A stretch of 14,422 nt of DNA from M55B167 sp046482825. Its GTDB lineage: Bacteria; Verrucomicrobiota; Kiritimatiellia; RFP12; UBA1067. Of this stretch, positions 6,250 to 14,303 are shown piece by piece. The first letter of the stretch is position 1, and each line of letters opens with the position of its first letter. The stretch lies in assembly GCA_046482825.1 (NCBI GenBank), contig JAWOEI010000072.1, positions 1 through 14,422 on the forward strand, read 5' to 3'. The notes under the pieces are model-generated. The model saw only the letters and a list, made by a program, of their open reading frames with translations, did no database searches and had not been told where the DNA came from. A program made the position numbers and the translations under genes.

Positions 6250-8307
6250 ATGAAACAAAATTCGATCCTGAAACAGAGCATATTAGTAATCTCTGTATTC
6301 ACATACTCTCTGAGTGTCAAGGCGGCTGTAACTGAAAACGACAGCGCATGGGTTATGGATAACGATGCGGACCCTGAACCCGGCCAACCCGTCAAACGCG
6401 TCGCCCAGGGTTACTACCCGAAAACATGGGTGCATTCTGTTCCGGGTACATTTATAGTAGCCGTCCTGACCGACTCCGCGGGCAAAGCGCCTGAGCTGAC
6501 AAAACACAACAACCGAGCAGAGGGCTTCAACGGAGGTGTGGTCTCCGGGATGCGCAAAGGTGAAGCCCCCGATTCACTGACGTATTCACTTTGCCTGACA
6601 TACAGACAGGTCAAACCTGTAAACCTGGACGTAGAACTCAAACTGCTCAATGACAAACCGGGTCTAGAGATAAGTCTCAGCTGTCATGACGGCGGTGAAG
6701 TGCCGATCAACACATTCTGTTATCCCGCACCGCTTTACCCGCCGCAGCCGGAAAAATATTTCATGGCTATGACCGACTACTGTGATGGTCGCTACATCCC
6801 TGTCGGCGATAAGAGCTTTCGCAACAAACGTCTGAACAGCTACGGAGGAGACATGCCATGGGTCACCGTGACAGACGGCAGACTGGGAATGAAACACGGT
6901 CTTATCAACGGACGTTTCAATCCGGAGGACATGGAACAAATCAAAGAACTCGGATGGCTGGTCGGAGAGTATGACAACTATGAGGACATCAACGATTCAC
7001 CGACTTTGGGACGAGGCAAGGCACCGGTGAAAGATCATGCTCTCGTCAAAGAGGACGGCGAACTCATGACAGCCTGGATCACCCGCGACAAGGATATGAA
7101 CCCCGTTCACACCTACATGAAACAGTGTACCGCCATGATGGTGAAAAATGCGAAAGCCGTGATTCCCGAAGTTCTGGAAACCTATCCCTACAACACGCGT
7201 TTTCTGGATGTCACCACATCCACCTATCTTAAAGAGTGCTATTCACCTGCACACGGAGTCACACGCAGTGAAGACCTGGTTCATCGTCAGAATCTTCTGA
7301 AATATTTAAGCAGCGAACTGGGGCTCGTCACCGGCGGAGAGCACGGACGTTTTTACGGAGTTCCCTACCTGCACTACCACGAAGGGATGATGGGCGGCGG
7401 CATGTACAGCTGGCCGGCAGGCTATCTGCGCGACGTAGAGAAACGTGAAGATATCAGTGAAAAATATCTCAACTACGGCATCAATCCGGCAAACCGCGCC
7501 CCGCTCTTTGAACTTGTCTTTCACGACTGCGCAGTCAATTACTGGTACTGGGGGGCATGCAGCGATTACCTGCATCAGGTGATGCCGGAACTGACCGACC
7601 GCAAAACGGCCATGAATGTGCTTTACGGTACTCCCCCTATGATGTGGTCTCACAAACACGGACTGCACTGGAACATTCCCGAAGAACAGGAACTGATGCT
7701 CACCATCTATCGCAATGTCTGTAAACTGCATGAGATTGTGGGCCCTCAGGAAATGATTTCACATGCCTTTCTGAAAAAAGACAGAATGGCACAACGCTGC
7801 ACATTTGAAGACAGCACCGCCTGTACCGTCAACTTCGGCAGAGAACCCTTTACTTTCAGCACTGCAAAAAGAAAAGGCATTATCCTTAGGGAAAATGATT
7901 TTTATGTAGAGGGTCCGGAAATAACACAATGGCGTTTTACATCCGACGATGGTGAGTCGCGCCAAACCTACATCAAAACCGATGATTATCTCTTCGCTGA
8001 ATCCGGTCGGGATGAGTTAAAATTACCCGGCATAAGCTGTAGCGGACAGGTTACTATAATCAAAGATTCCTCTCATCGTGCCGAAATCAGTCTCGCTGCC
8101 GGGAGTTCTCTTGAACTGACAGTTCCGGAATGGGATGAAACAATGGACGACCAACGCTCCATTTTTCTTCTGGATTCATTTGACAAACCTTTCAAACGTA
8201 TTGCAAAAGGCGACAATGAAACGGTGTTTCTCAGGGCAGCTGCGGAGGAAGCCGCATCTTATCTTCTCTGCAACTGCCGGAAGGTGACTGCGTCGGCATG
8301 CCCGTAA
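6250..8307 (+). CDS. secreted glycoside-hydrolase-like protein (possibly GH101/DUF5696-like)
   Basis: From the ATG at 6250 the protein has 685 residues and a clear signal peptide (basic start MKQNSILKQ, hydrophobic core ILVISVFTYSLS, likely cleavage after VKA), so it acts in the periplasm, envelope or outside. An N-terminal beta-rich part is followed by a region rich in Trp, His, Tyr and acidic residues (about 200-510) that looks like a hydrolase barrel: DYCDGRYIP, then TGGEHGRF at 361-368 with E364, VPYLHYHEGMMGGG and YGTPPMMWSHKHGLHW. The C-terminal segment starting RCTFEDSTACTVNFGREPF (F519 in FEDS) resembles the beta-sandwich that follows alpha-galactosidase-like and GH101/DUF5696-type barrels. 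The family link is from memory of such patterns and is tentative; catalytic residues and substrate are not assigned. It ends in a 10-nt overlap with the next ORF, which may be its displaced C-terminus. Confidence 0.5.
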   Translation: MKQNSILKQSILVISVFTYSLSVKAAVTENDSAWVMDNDADPEPGQPVKRVAQGYYPKTWVHSVPGTFIVAVLTDSAGKAPELTKHNNRAEGFNGGVVSGMRKGEAPDSLTYSLCLTYRQVKPVNLDVELKLLNDKPGLEISLSCHDGGEVPINTFCYPAPLYPPQPEKYFMAMTDYCDGRYIPVGDKSFRNKRLNSYGGDMPWVTVTDGRLGMKHGLINGRFNPEDMEQIKELGWLVGEYDNYEDINDSPTLGRGKAPVKDHALVKEDGELMTAWITRDKDMNPVHTYMKQCTAMMVKNAKAVIPEVLETYPYNTRFLDVTTSTYLKECYSPAHGVTRSEDLVHRQNLLKYLSSELGLVTGGEHGRFYGVPYLHYHEGMMGGGMYSWPAGYLRDVEKREDISEKYLNYGINPANRAPLFELVFHDCAVNYWYWGACSDYLHQVMPELTDRKTAMNVLYGTPPMMWSHKHGLHWNIPEEQELMLTIYRNVCKLHEIVGPQEMISHAFLKKDRMAQRCTFEDSTACTVNFGREPFTFSTAKRKGIILRENDFYVEGPEITQWRFTSDDGESRQTYIKTDDYLFAESGRDELKLPGISCSGQVTIIKDSSHRAEISLAAGSSLELTVPEWDETMDDQRSIFLLDSFDKPFKRIAKGDNETVFLRAAAEEAASYLLCNCRKVTASACP

Positions 8308-9209
8308 CCCTGCCATTCAATCTGACACAACAGAATGGACAGAAAGCCGACCCTCTGAATTTACGGGTACGATTCTGCAGCGGCTCCGTCAGCGCGGCAC
8401 AATTCGAAACCGATACAGATACAAATACAGTCGGTCAGCTCATTTTCTGTATCCCGGAAGGGCTTCCGGCAAAAGACATAATCCAGGCTGAAGTGCTCGG
8501 AACACCGGAAGGCTGTGACAGAATATATCCTCATGTCAGTTCCTTCAGTGTCAGCATAGACGGATCGGTAATTGATATGGGAAGTTATTCCGCAGGCATC
8601 AGGAACGGAATGCTGGGCCCGGTTTCAATCAAAACCGGAGATGGTACGGATATGCCTGTTATGTCAGAACTCATCGCCTCGTCAAAAACAATAGGATGGA
8701 CCGGCGAAAAAGGAGAGGTTGAATCTATGACCTGTCGGCATAGCGGTCCTGTACGCAGTGTATTCTCATGCGTAAAACACCTGAAAAATTCTCATCGTCT
8801 GACACGTATCTGGTATTTTTATCCGGATCGTTTCGAAGTGCACTCAAGCTGCGAACCACATGTGCCATCACTCAACAGGGCCCACTACATCATAGAGGCG
8901 ACAGTCAGCACTGATGACGACAGGAGTGTTCAAATGGACGGTAAGGGAAAATTCGAGAAATTCACTCATAAAAAACCACCGGCATGGTATGCCATCTACA
9001 GTGAGGTTTACCGTAATGCCTGCATCGCCCTCAGCAAACCCGGCAGTTTCACCTATTGGGACTCGGGCAGCCGTTTAGGCCAGATAAGTCTGAATCACAC
9101 CGGCAAAGGCATGGAGAAACGCGTTTACCTGTGGGGCCGGGGAACGAAAGACGACAGCTTTGCACGCGAGGCAGCCAAGGCTTATAAACAGGGCATTGTT
9201 GTTGAATAA
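8298..9209 (+). CDS. unrecognised beta-rich protein, possibly the frameshifted C-terminus of the preceding secreted protein
   Basis: A 303-residue ORF whose ATG lies inside the last codons of the preceding gene (10-nt overlap, -1 relative frame). I do not recognise a family. It alternates short hydrophobic strands and turns, as in a beta-sandwich. Notable segments are VFSCVKHLKNSHRLTRIWYF and KRVYLWGRGTKDDSFAREA near the end, with many Trp and Tyr, as in carbohydrate-active accessory domains. It has no signal peptide although its neighbour is secreted. The frame is open for 26 codons before the ATG, back to a TGA at 8217-8219, and reads LPEGDCVGMPVTLPFNL smoothly across the ATG. It may therefore be the rest of one protein split by a frame change. 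Alternatively it is translated by coupling: AAGGTG (8281-8286) stands 11 nt before the ATG. Confidence 0.55.
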   Translation: MPVTLPFNLTQQNGQKADPLNLRVRFCSGSVSAAQFETDTDTNTVGQLIFCIPEGLPAKDIIQAEVLGTPEGCDRIYPHVSSFSVSIDGSVIDMGSYSAGIRNGMLGPVSIKTGDGTDMPVMSELIASSKTIGWTGEKGEVESMTCRHSGPVRSVFSCVKHLKNSHRLTRIWYFYPDRFEVHSSCEPHVPSLNRAHYIIEATVSTDDDRSVQMDGKGKFEKFTHKKPPAWYAIYSEVYRNACIALSKPGSFTYWDSGSRLGQISLNHTGKGMEKRVYLWGRGTKDDSFAREAAKAYKQGIVVE

Positions 9210-9268
9210 TCGTTTCTCCTGTATTCAGACTGCAGTGTTTATGGCCAGATATAATTAAGGAAGATAAG

Positions 9269-9685
9269 ATTGAAAAACTAGAGGATATGATAGACAAAGC
9301 GAACTCGGTGACAGTACTCACCGGCGCAGGCATATCACCCGCATCCGGCATACCAGATTTCCGGTCAGTCGGAGGTTTATACTCGGATAAAAGAAATATA
9401 AATATTTTTGATCTGGAGGCATTCATACACGACCCTTCTGTTTTCTACAACTTTGCGCGTGAATTCTATCCGAAGATCCATAAAGCATCGGCCGATGCGA
9501 TCAGCCAGGCCGACATGCTGCTGATCATAGGTACGTCACTGACCGTATATCCCGCTGCGGTCCTGCCGAATTACCGGTCGGAAAAAACGCGTCTGGTTAT
9601 CATCAACCGCAACCCCACACCACTTGACTTCTAAGCAGACCTGATTTTTTATGAAGATATCCGCGCTGTGATGCAGGCGCTGTAA
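9269..9685 (+). pseudogene. sirtuin (SIR2/CobB-type NAD-dependent deacylase) remnant
   Basis: Bacterial sirtuins remove acyl groups from lysine using NAD and are about 240 residues long. Here the N-terminal NAD-binding part is intact (VTVLTGAGIS, SGIPDFRSVGGLY, FYNFAREFYPKIHKAS). It then jumps directly to the C-terminal part (DAISQADMLLIIGTSLTVYPAA), so about 100 residues are missing at 9485-9496. The lost piece should hold the TQNIDGLH segment, the catalytic His of the ELHG motif and the four zinc Cys. A TAA at 9632-9634 stops the frame after NPTPLDF, yet the same frame continues ADLIFYEDIRAVMQAL to a second TAA at 9683-9685, exactly the family C-terminus. The likely original start is at 9269, now ATT, 7 nt after AAGGA (9257-9261); the first ATG is at 9287. 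Three independent lesions mean no active enzyme. Confidence 0.88.
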
Positions 9686-9746
9686 TCACAGGACACAGCT
9701 GATGGAACACAGAGAAAAATCAACGGAAAGCCTGTGTACAAACAGA

Positions 9747-12700
9747 TCATTTATGACCTTTTAATTTCAGTTCCTGCACAAGGCAGTATAATACCGGCAC
9801 AACAAACATTGTAACCACTGCAATAAGCATCCCGCCAAAAGCCGGTATAGCCATCGGCACCATTATGTCGCTGCCGCGTCCGGTGGAAGTCAGAACAGGC
9901 AGCAGGGCAAGCATAGTTGTCGCGGTTGTCATCAGGCAGGCCCGCACTCGCATACTTCCAGCCTGGACAACCAGTAACCTGACATCTTCTCCGGTTTTCG
10001 GAGAGTTATTCCGGAAAAGCTGCGTCAGATATGTTCCCATAACCACACCATCATCTGTTGCAATGCCGAAAAGAGCGAGAAACCCCACCCAGACTGCAAC
10101 ACTCAGATTGACGACATGCACCTGGAAAAGATTCCGCATTGAGACACCAAACAGGGAAACATCCAGAAACCACGGCTGTCCGTAAAGCCAGATGAGCAGA
10201 AATCCTCCGGCCCATGCAATGAACACTCCCGTAAATATCAGCAGGGTTGTTAAAACCGACCTGAACTGGAAGTATATCAGAATGAATATCGCAAACAGGG
10301 CCAGCGGCAGAACAACAGCAAGGGTTCTGTCGGCTCGCAGCTGGTTTTCATAGCTGCCGGCAAAGTGATAGCTGACCCCGCGCGGCAAGCTTAATTCCCC
10401 TGTGCTGGTTTTGGATTTCAGATAGGCACGGCACTGTTCAACAACATCCACTTCTGCAAAACCAGGTTTCTTATCAAAAACAACATAACCGACAAGAAAG
10501 GTATCTTCGCTCTTAATATTCTGGGGGCCGCGCACATATTTTATTTCCGCCAATTCGGTCAGCGGGATATGACGGTCAGCCGCACCGGAAATCAGAACTT
10601 TCTGCAGATCTTCGATGTCACTCCTCAGCTCACGGCTGTAACGCACCCGGACGGGAAAACGCTCACGCCCCGCAACAATACCGGTAACCTTTTTTCCGCC
10701 TACAGCAATCTCAATGACATCCTGAAATTTCCGCACAGGAATTCCGTAGCGTGCCAGTGCCTTGCGGTCGGGAACAATCTCAAGGTAGGGTTTGCCTATA
10801 ATACGGTCGGCTATAACCGCTGAGGGCTGAACAGAAGGAACCTCTTTGAGGAACTTCTCAATCTGCAGACCGGCATCTTCGATTGCCTCAAGAGAAGGGC
10901 CCTGAACTTTCACCCCCATGGGGGCACGCATGCCGCTCTGTAACATAACAATACGTGCGGCTATCGGCTGCAATTTCGGAGCGGAGGTCGTCCCGGGTAT
11001 TTTGGCTGCTTTCGTAATTTCATCCCAGATATCATCGGGTGAACGGATATGGTCGCGCCACTGCCGGAAAGGACGTCCATGGGAATCCTCTATCAGGTTT
11101 CCCGCATCATCCCGCACAAATTCACCTTCCTCATATTTATAATTTATGCGCTGCCCGTTTTTATCCGTTTTATATTCAGGAATATAATTGATCACAGTTT
11201 CGATCATTGAGATAGGCGCCGGATCCAATGAAGTCTCGGCGCGCCCCAGTTTACCCACGGCAGACTCTATCTCGGGTATTGCTTCAAAAGCCATATTCTG
11301 CTTGCGCATTACATCAAGAACCTCACCGATCGATGCATGCGGCATGGTGGTAGGCATGAAAAGGAAAGAGCCCTCGTCAAGAGCGGGCATAAACTCCTTG
11401 CCTAATCCAGGGAAAATGCGGGCGGCTTTCTGCAAAGGCCGTGCAGATTCAATGGAATCCGGCAACCAGCCGAAGGTTCTGTGAAAGCCCAGCCAGCCGG
11501 TTACTCCGGTCACAAGGATAAACGCGGGAATACAAAGAAAAGCTGGCTTGTGATTCAGGCACCAGCGCAGAATGGTTTGATAGAAGTGCTGTACAAACTT
11601 AAAGAACCCCAGCATTACACCTATAATCAGCGCAACGAATATCAGGTTGCGGATGATACCCCGCTCAGGTCCGAGCGGCTCCCAGTTGATTGTAAGCAGC
11701 AGTCCGGCAGTAAGCACAACCACAATAAGACCGACCCGCGGTAACAGGATTTTGATACGCTCGGGCAACAGATCTGCTGCCAGTCGGCAAACAGCGAACG
11801 CAACCAGCACAACCCCGGCAGGTACTGAAAAACGCCAGGCAATCACAATACCTGCAGCCAGCAGCGGCAAATTCCGCAGAACAGACCGGCCTGCCGCACG
11901 ACGTTTATTCTTCAGACAGAAGAGTGTATGAGCCAGCATCGGCAATACCGTCAGAGCCAGTATAATAGAGGCTGACAGAGCGGCGGTTTTCGTAATCGCC
12001 AGAGGTTTAAAAAGCTTACCCTCTGCCCCAGTCATTGTAAATACGGGCAGAAAACTGATAACCGTTGTCAGCACAGAAGTCACCACAGCTCCGCCAACCT
12101 CAGAAGCAGCCCGGTGAACAATTTCAAATCCGGATTCATCAGGTTCGGCACGCTCAAGATGCTTAAGGATGTTTTCACAGATAACAATCCCCATATCCAC
12201 TATTGTACCGATGGCAATGACGATTCCGGAGAGAGCTACAATATTGGCCTGCACACTGAAAAGCTTCATGACAATGAAGCAGAAAACCACTGTCAGCGGA
12301 AGCAGCAAGCCGATTACCAGGCTGCTCCGCATATGGGCAACCATTATCAACACAACAATCACCGTTATGATAATCTGCTGTGTAATCGCTTCGTTCAGAG
12401 TTCCCAGAGTCTCGTAAATCAACCCTGTACGGTCATAAAAGGGAACAACCGTAACCTTGCTCAGAGTGATCCAGCCAGGCCACTCCGAAGAATCATTACG
12501 TTTAAGCCACCCCTTCCACTCAATCTGATTGAACTCTCCGTCCACCCAGGCATCAAAACCCTGCTTCCGGGCAAACGCGACAACTTCATCCTGAGTGGTC
12601 TTATGCATATACAGCACAGCCTTGGATGGAAGCGCCTCACCGGTCTGCTCTATCTTCTTTTTAACATTATCAATAACCCGCAACGGATTGTCGCCATAAC

Positions 12701-13676
12701 GTGCGATCACAACACCGCCGACAGCGGGTGCCCCACCCTTATCCAGCGCTCCGCGCCTGGCTGCAGGGCCCATTTTCACGTCTGCCACATGCTTCACCAG
12801 AACAGGGACGTCATCACCATTAACCTTCACCACGCTGTTTTCAATATCCTCAATTTGTTTGATAAATCCGACACCGCGAATGAAATACTCAACCCGGTTG
12901 ACCTCAATGCTCTTTGCGCCGACATCAATGTTAGCCTGCTGCACGGCGCGATAGACATCATCCACGCTCACACCGAAGGCACGCATAGCATCAGGATCAA
13001 CATCCACCTGGTACTCACGGACAAAGCCTCCCACAGAGGCCACCTCCGAAACTCCATCAGCCGAGAGCAGCCAGTAACGGACATACCAATCCTGGACAGT
13101 ACGCAGCTCCTCCTGGTCCCATCCACCGGTCGGATTACCATCCGGATCCAGACCTTCAAGTGTATACCAGTAGATCTGTCCGAGAGCGGTCGCATCCGGT
13201 CCAAGTGACGGTTTCACCCCATCCGGAAGTGTTCCGTCAGGCAGGCTGTTAAGCTTTTCAAGAACACGTGAACGCGACCAATAGAATTCCACGTTTTCTT
13301 TAAAGATAATATAGATAGAAGAAAATCCGAACATGGAATATGAACGGATGGTTTTAACCCCGGGAATTCCCAGTAGCTGGACAGTCAGCGGATAACCGAT
13401 CTGATCCTCCACATCCTGCGGAGAACGCCCCATCCATTCCGTAAAGACGATCTGCTGGTTCTCTCCTATGTCGGGAATCGCATCAACTGCAACCGGATAA
13501 CGCTGAATTCCGCCCGCATCCCAATCAAAAGGGGCTGTCAGCACACCGCCAAGAATGACTGCAGCGGCGAAAAGGGCGACCACCAGTTTATTCTCAAGAC
13601 AGAATCGTATCAGCCGTCCCGTGAAAGAGCGTTGTTCGGGCGTTTGCTCATTATGTTTCAAATCTTTCATGTGCAT
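9747..13676 (-). CDS. cusA: CusA/CzcA-family heavy-metal efflux RND permease (extended form)
   Basis: This is the inner-membrane proton-driven pump of a Cu(I)/Ag(I)-type or related cation efflux complex. Residues here are numbered from an in-frame ATG at 13715. I prefer the start at residue 14 (13676), because the earlier codons lie inside a hairpin repeat. The family N-terminus is clear (IPDIGENQQIVFTEWMGRSP, 80-99; DQIGYPLTVQLLGIPGVKTI). D507 in IVDMGIVICEN and D1221 in GIATDDGVVM match the E. coli CusA relay residues D405 and E939. K984 is replaced by C1260 (VRACLMT). Of the CusA methionines, M573 and M623 match M837 and M924, but M672 matches I992. The pump is about 1309 residues against about 1045 for CusA. 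The extra length is in periplasmic inserts (about 360-420 and 850-890) and extra hydrophobic segments at about 614-740. It lies just downstream of the adaptor. Confidence 0.93.
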   Translation of the reverse strand: MHMKDLKHNEQTPEQRSFTGRLIRFCLENKLVVALFAAAVILGGVLTAPFDWDAGGIQRYPVAVDAIPDIGENQQIVFTEWMGRSPQDVEDQIGYPLTVQLLGIPGVKTIRSYSMFGFSSIYIIFKENVEFYWSRSRVLEKLNSLPDGTLPDGVKPSLGPDATALGQIYWYTLEGLDPDGNPTGGWDQEELRTVQDWYVRYWLLSADGVSEVASVGGFVREYQVDVDPDAMRAFGVSVDDVYRAVQQANIDVGAKSIEVNRVEYFIRGVGFIKQIEDIENSVVKVNGDDVPVLVKHVADVKMGPAARRGALDKGGAPAVGGVVIARYGDNPLRVIDNVKKKIEQTGEALPSKAVLYMHKTTQDEVVAFARKQGFDAWVDGEFNQIEWKGWLKRNDSSEWPGWITLSKVTVVPFYDRTGLIYETLGTLNEAITQQIIITVIVVLIMVAHMRSSLVIGLLLPLTVVFCFIVMKLFSVQANIVALSGIVIAIGTIVDMGIVICENILKHLERAEPDESGFEIVHRAASEVGGAVVTSVLTTVISFLPVFTMTGAEGKLFKPLAITKTAALSASIILALTVLPMLAHTLFCLKNKRRAAGRSVLRNLPLLAAGIVIAWRFSVPAGVVLVAFAVCRLAADLLPERIKILLPRVGLIVVVLTAGLLLTINWEPLGPERGIIRNLIFVALIIGVMLGFFKFVQHFYQTILRWCLNHKPAFLCIPAFILVTGVTGWLGFHRTFGWLPDSIESARPLQKAARIFPGLGKEFMPALDEGSFLFMPTTMPHASIGEVLDVMRKQNMAFEAIPEIESAVGKLGRAETSLDPAPISMIETVINYIPEYKTDKNGQRINYKYEEGEFVRDDAGNLIEDSHGRPFRQWRDHIRSPDDIWDEITKAAKIPGTTSAPKLQPIAARIVMLQSGMRAPMGVKVQGPSLEAIEDAGLQIEKFLKEVPSVQPSAVIADRIIGKPYLEIVPDRKALARYGIPVRKFQDVIEIAVGGKKVTGIVAGRERFPVRVRYSRELRSDIEDLQKVLISGAADRHIPLTELAEIKYVRGPQNIKSEDTFLVGYVVFDKKPGFAEVDVVEQCRAYLKSKTSTGELSLPRGVSYHFAGSYENQLRADRTLAVVLPLALFAIFILIYFQFRSVLTTLLIFTGVFIAWAGGFLLIWLYGQPWFLDVSLFGVSMRNLFQVHVVNLSVAVWVGFLALFGIATDDGVVMGTYLTQLFRNNSPKTGEDVRLLVVQAGSMRVRACLMTTATTMLALLPVLTSTGRGSDIMVPMAIPAFGGMLIAVVTMFVVPVLYCLVQELKLKGHK

Positions 13677-13692
13677 GTCTATATTACAAACA

Positions 13693-13739
13693 GGACGGTT
13701 CTCAGGTCCGTCCATTTAAAGGCGGCGCAGAGGTCCGCC
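13693..13739. repeat. two diverged hairpin repeats between adaptor and pump genes
   Basis: Unit A is GGACGG, a 9-nt loop, then CCGTCC (13693-13713). Unit B is GGCGG, a 9-nt loop, then CCGCC (13721-13739). Both loops end in AGGT, and the units align base by base at most positions, starting 27-28 nt apart. They look like copies of a REP-like palindromic element. On the minus-strand transcript they fall between the DUF3347 reading frame and cusA, where hairpins often adjust mRNA stability or the ratio of products. Copies elsewhere in the genome cannot be seen from here. Confidence 0.6.
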
Positions 13740-13766
13740 CTACAGAATCAGCCCATAAGCAAGCGG

Positions 13767-14303
13767 CTAATCATCGCCGAGTTCTTTCTGTATCTCACCA
13801 CAATGGAGCATTGCCGCACCAAAGTACGGATTCAATATTCCGTCAGATTCCTGCAACCAGACAGCACCGGAATTATTGAATGCCATGGGGCAGAATGCTA
13901 TATAGATCTTCTGCTGTGGAACAGGAAAAACCTGCACTGTCTTCAACAGCTGCTGGGATAGCTTGTAAAACTCTTCCCGCTGCTGTTCTATTTTGTCAGA
14001 AGAAGCCAAAGCACTTAACGCTCCATGGAGATTTTTCAAATGCTGCATCCATATCATATGTTCATGCCCCTTCAGCAATGTCATATCCACCTGCGACAGC
14101 TTTTCTTTGGCGGTTCGGGCTGAAGTTCCTGCCTTGGCGGGATCATCCCCGGCCAGTGCTTTGTGTATATCGAAAACGCTTTTGAAAACATTTTTCAGCT
14201 GTTCGGAGAACAACTCCGGCACAACCGGTTTATCGGCATGCTGCATTGAATTCACGGCTTTTACAGCTTCTTCATTTTCATTCTCTATTGCCATTGACAT
14301 CAT
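13767..14303 (-). CDS. DUF3347-like metal-binding C-terminal domain of a CusB-type adaptor (in the -1 frame)
   Basis: The ORF of 178 residues is helical (LFSEQLKNVFKSVFDIHKAL, then KEKLSQVDMTLLKGHEHMIW) and ends with the cation-binding signature CPMAFNNSGAVWLQ (C138-Q151) and NPYFGAAMLHCGE (158-170), rich in Cys, Met and His. This domain, often called DUF3347, is found fused to RND adaptor proteins of Cu/Ag efflux systems or as free periplasmic proteins. There is no signal peptide at the ATG (14303). The frame is readable upstream of it as LDAELQIRARPS, the normal linker that joins the adaptor barrel to this tail. It is therefore most likely the C-terminus of the adaptor, reached by a -1 frameshift, or detached by mutation. 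The ATG overlaps the upstream stop as ATGA, so coupled reinitiation is a third route. Confidence 0.85.
   Translation of the reverse strand: MMSMAIENENEEAVKAVNSMQHADKPVVPELFSEQLKNVFKSVFDIHKALAGDDPAKAGTSARTAKEKLSQVDMTLLKGHEHMIWMQHLKNLHGALSALASSDKIEQQREEFYKLSQQLLKTVQVFPVPQQKIYIAFCPMAFNNSGAVWLQESDGILNPYFGAAMLHCGEIQKELGDD

Noticed and set aside
9686..9746. Terminator between the converging sirtuin remnant and cusA
   Set aside because: Only short complementary pieces such as ACACAG/CTGTGT with a long loop are present and no T-run follows on either strand.
12114..13208. Long plus-strand ORF (364 codons) antisense to the CusA gene
   Set aside because: The minus-strand frame is an unmistakable RND pump over the whole stretch; the antisense translation has no recognisable domain and is a by-product of codon bias.
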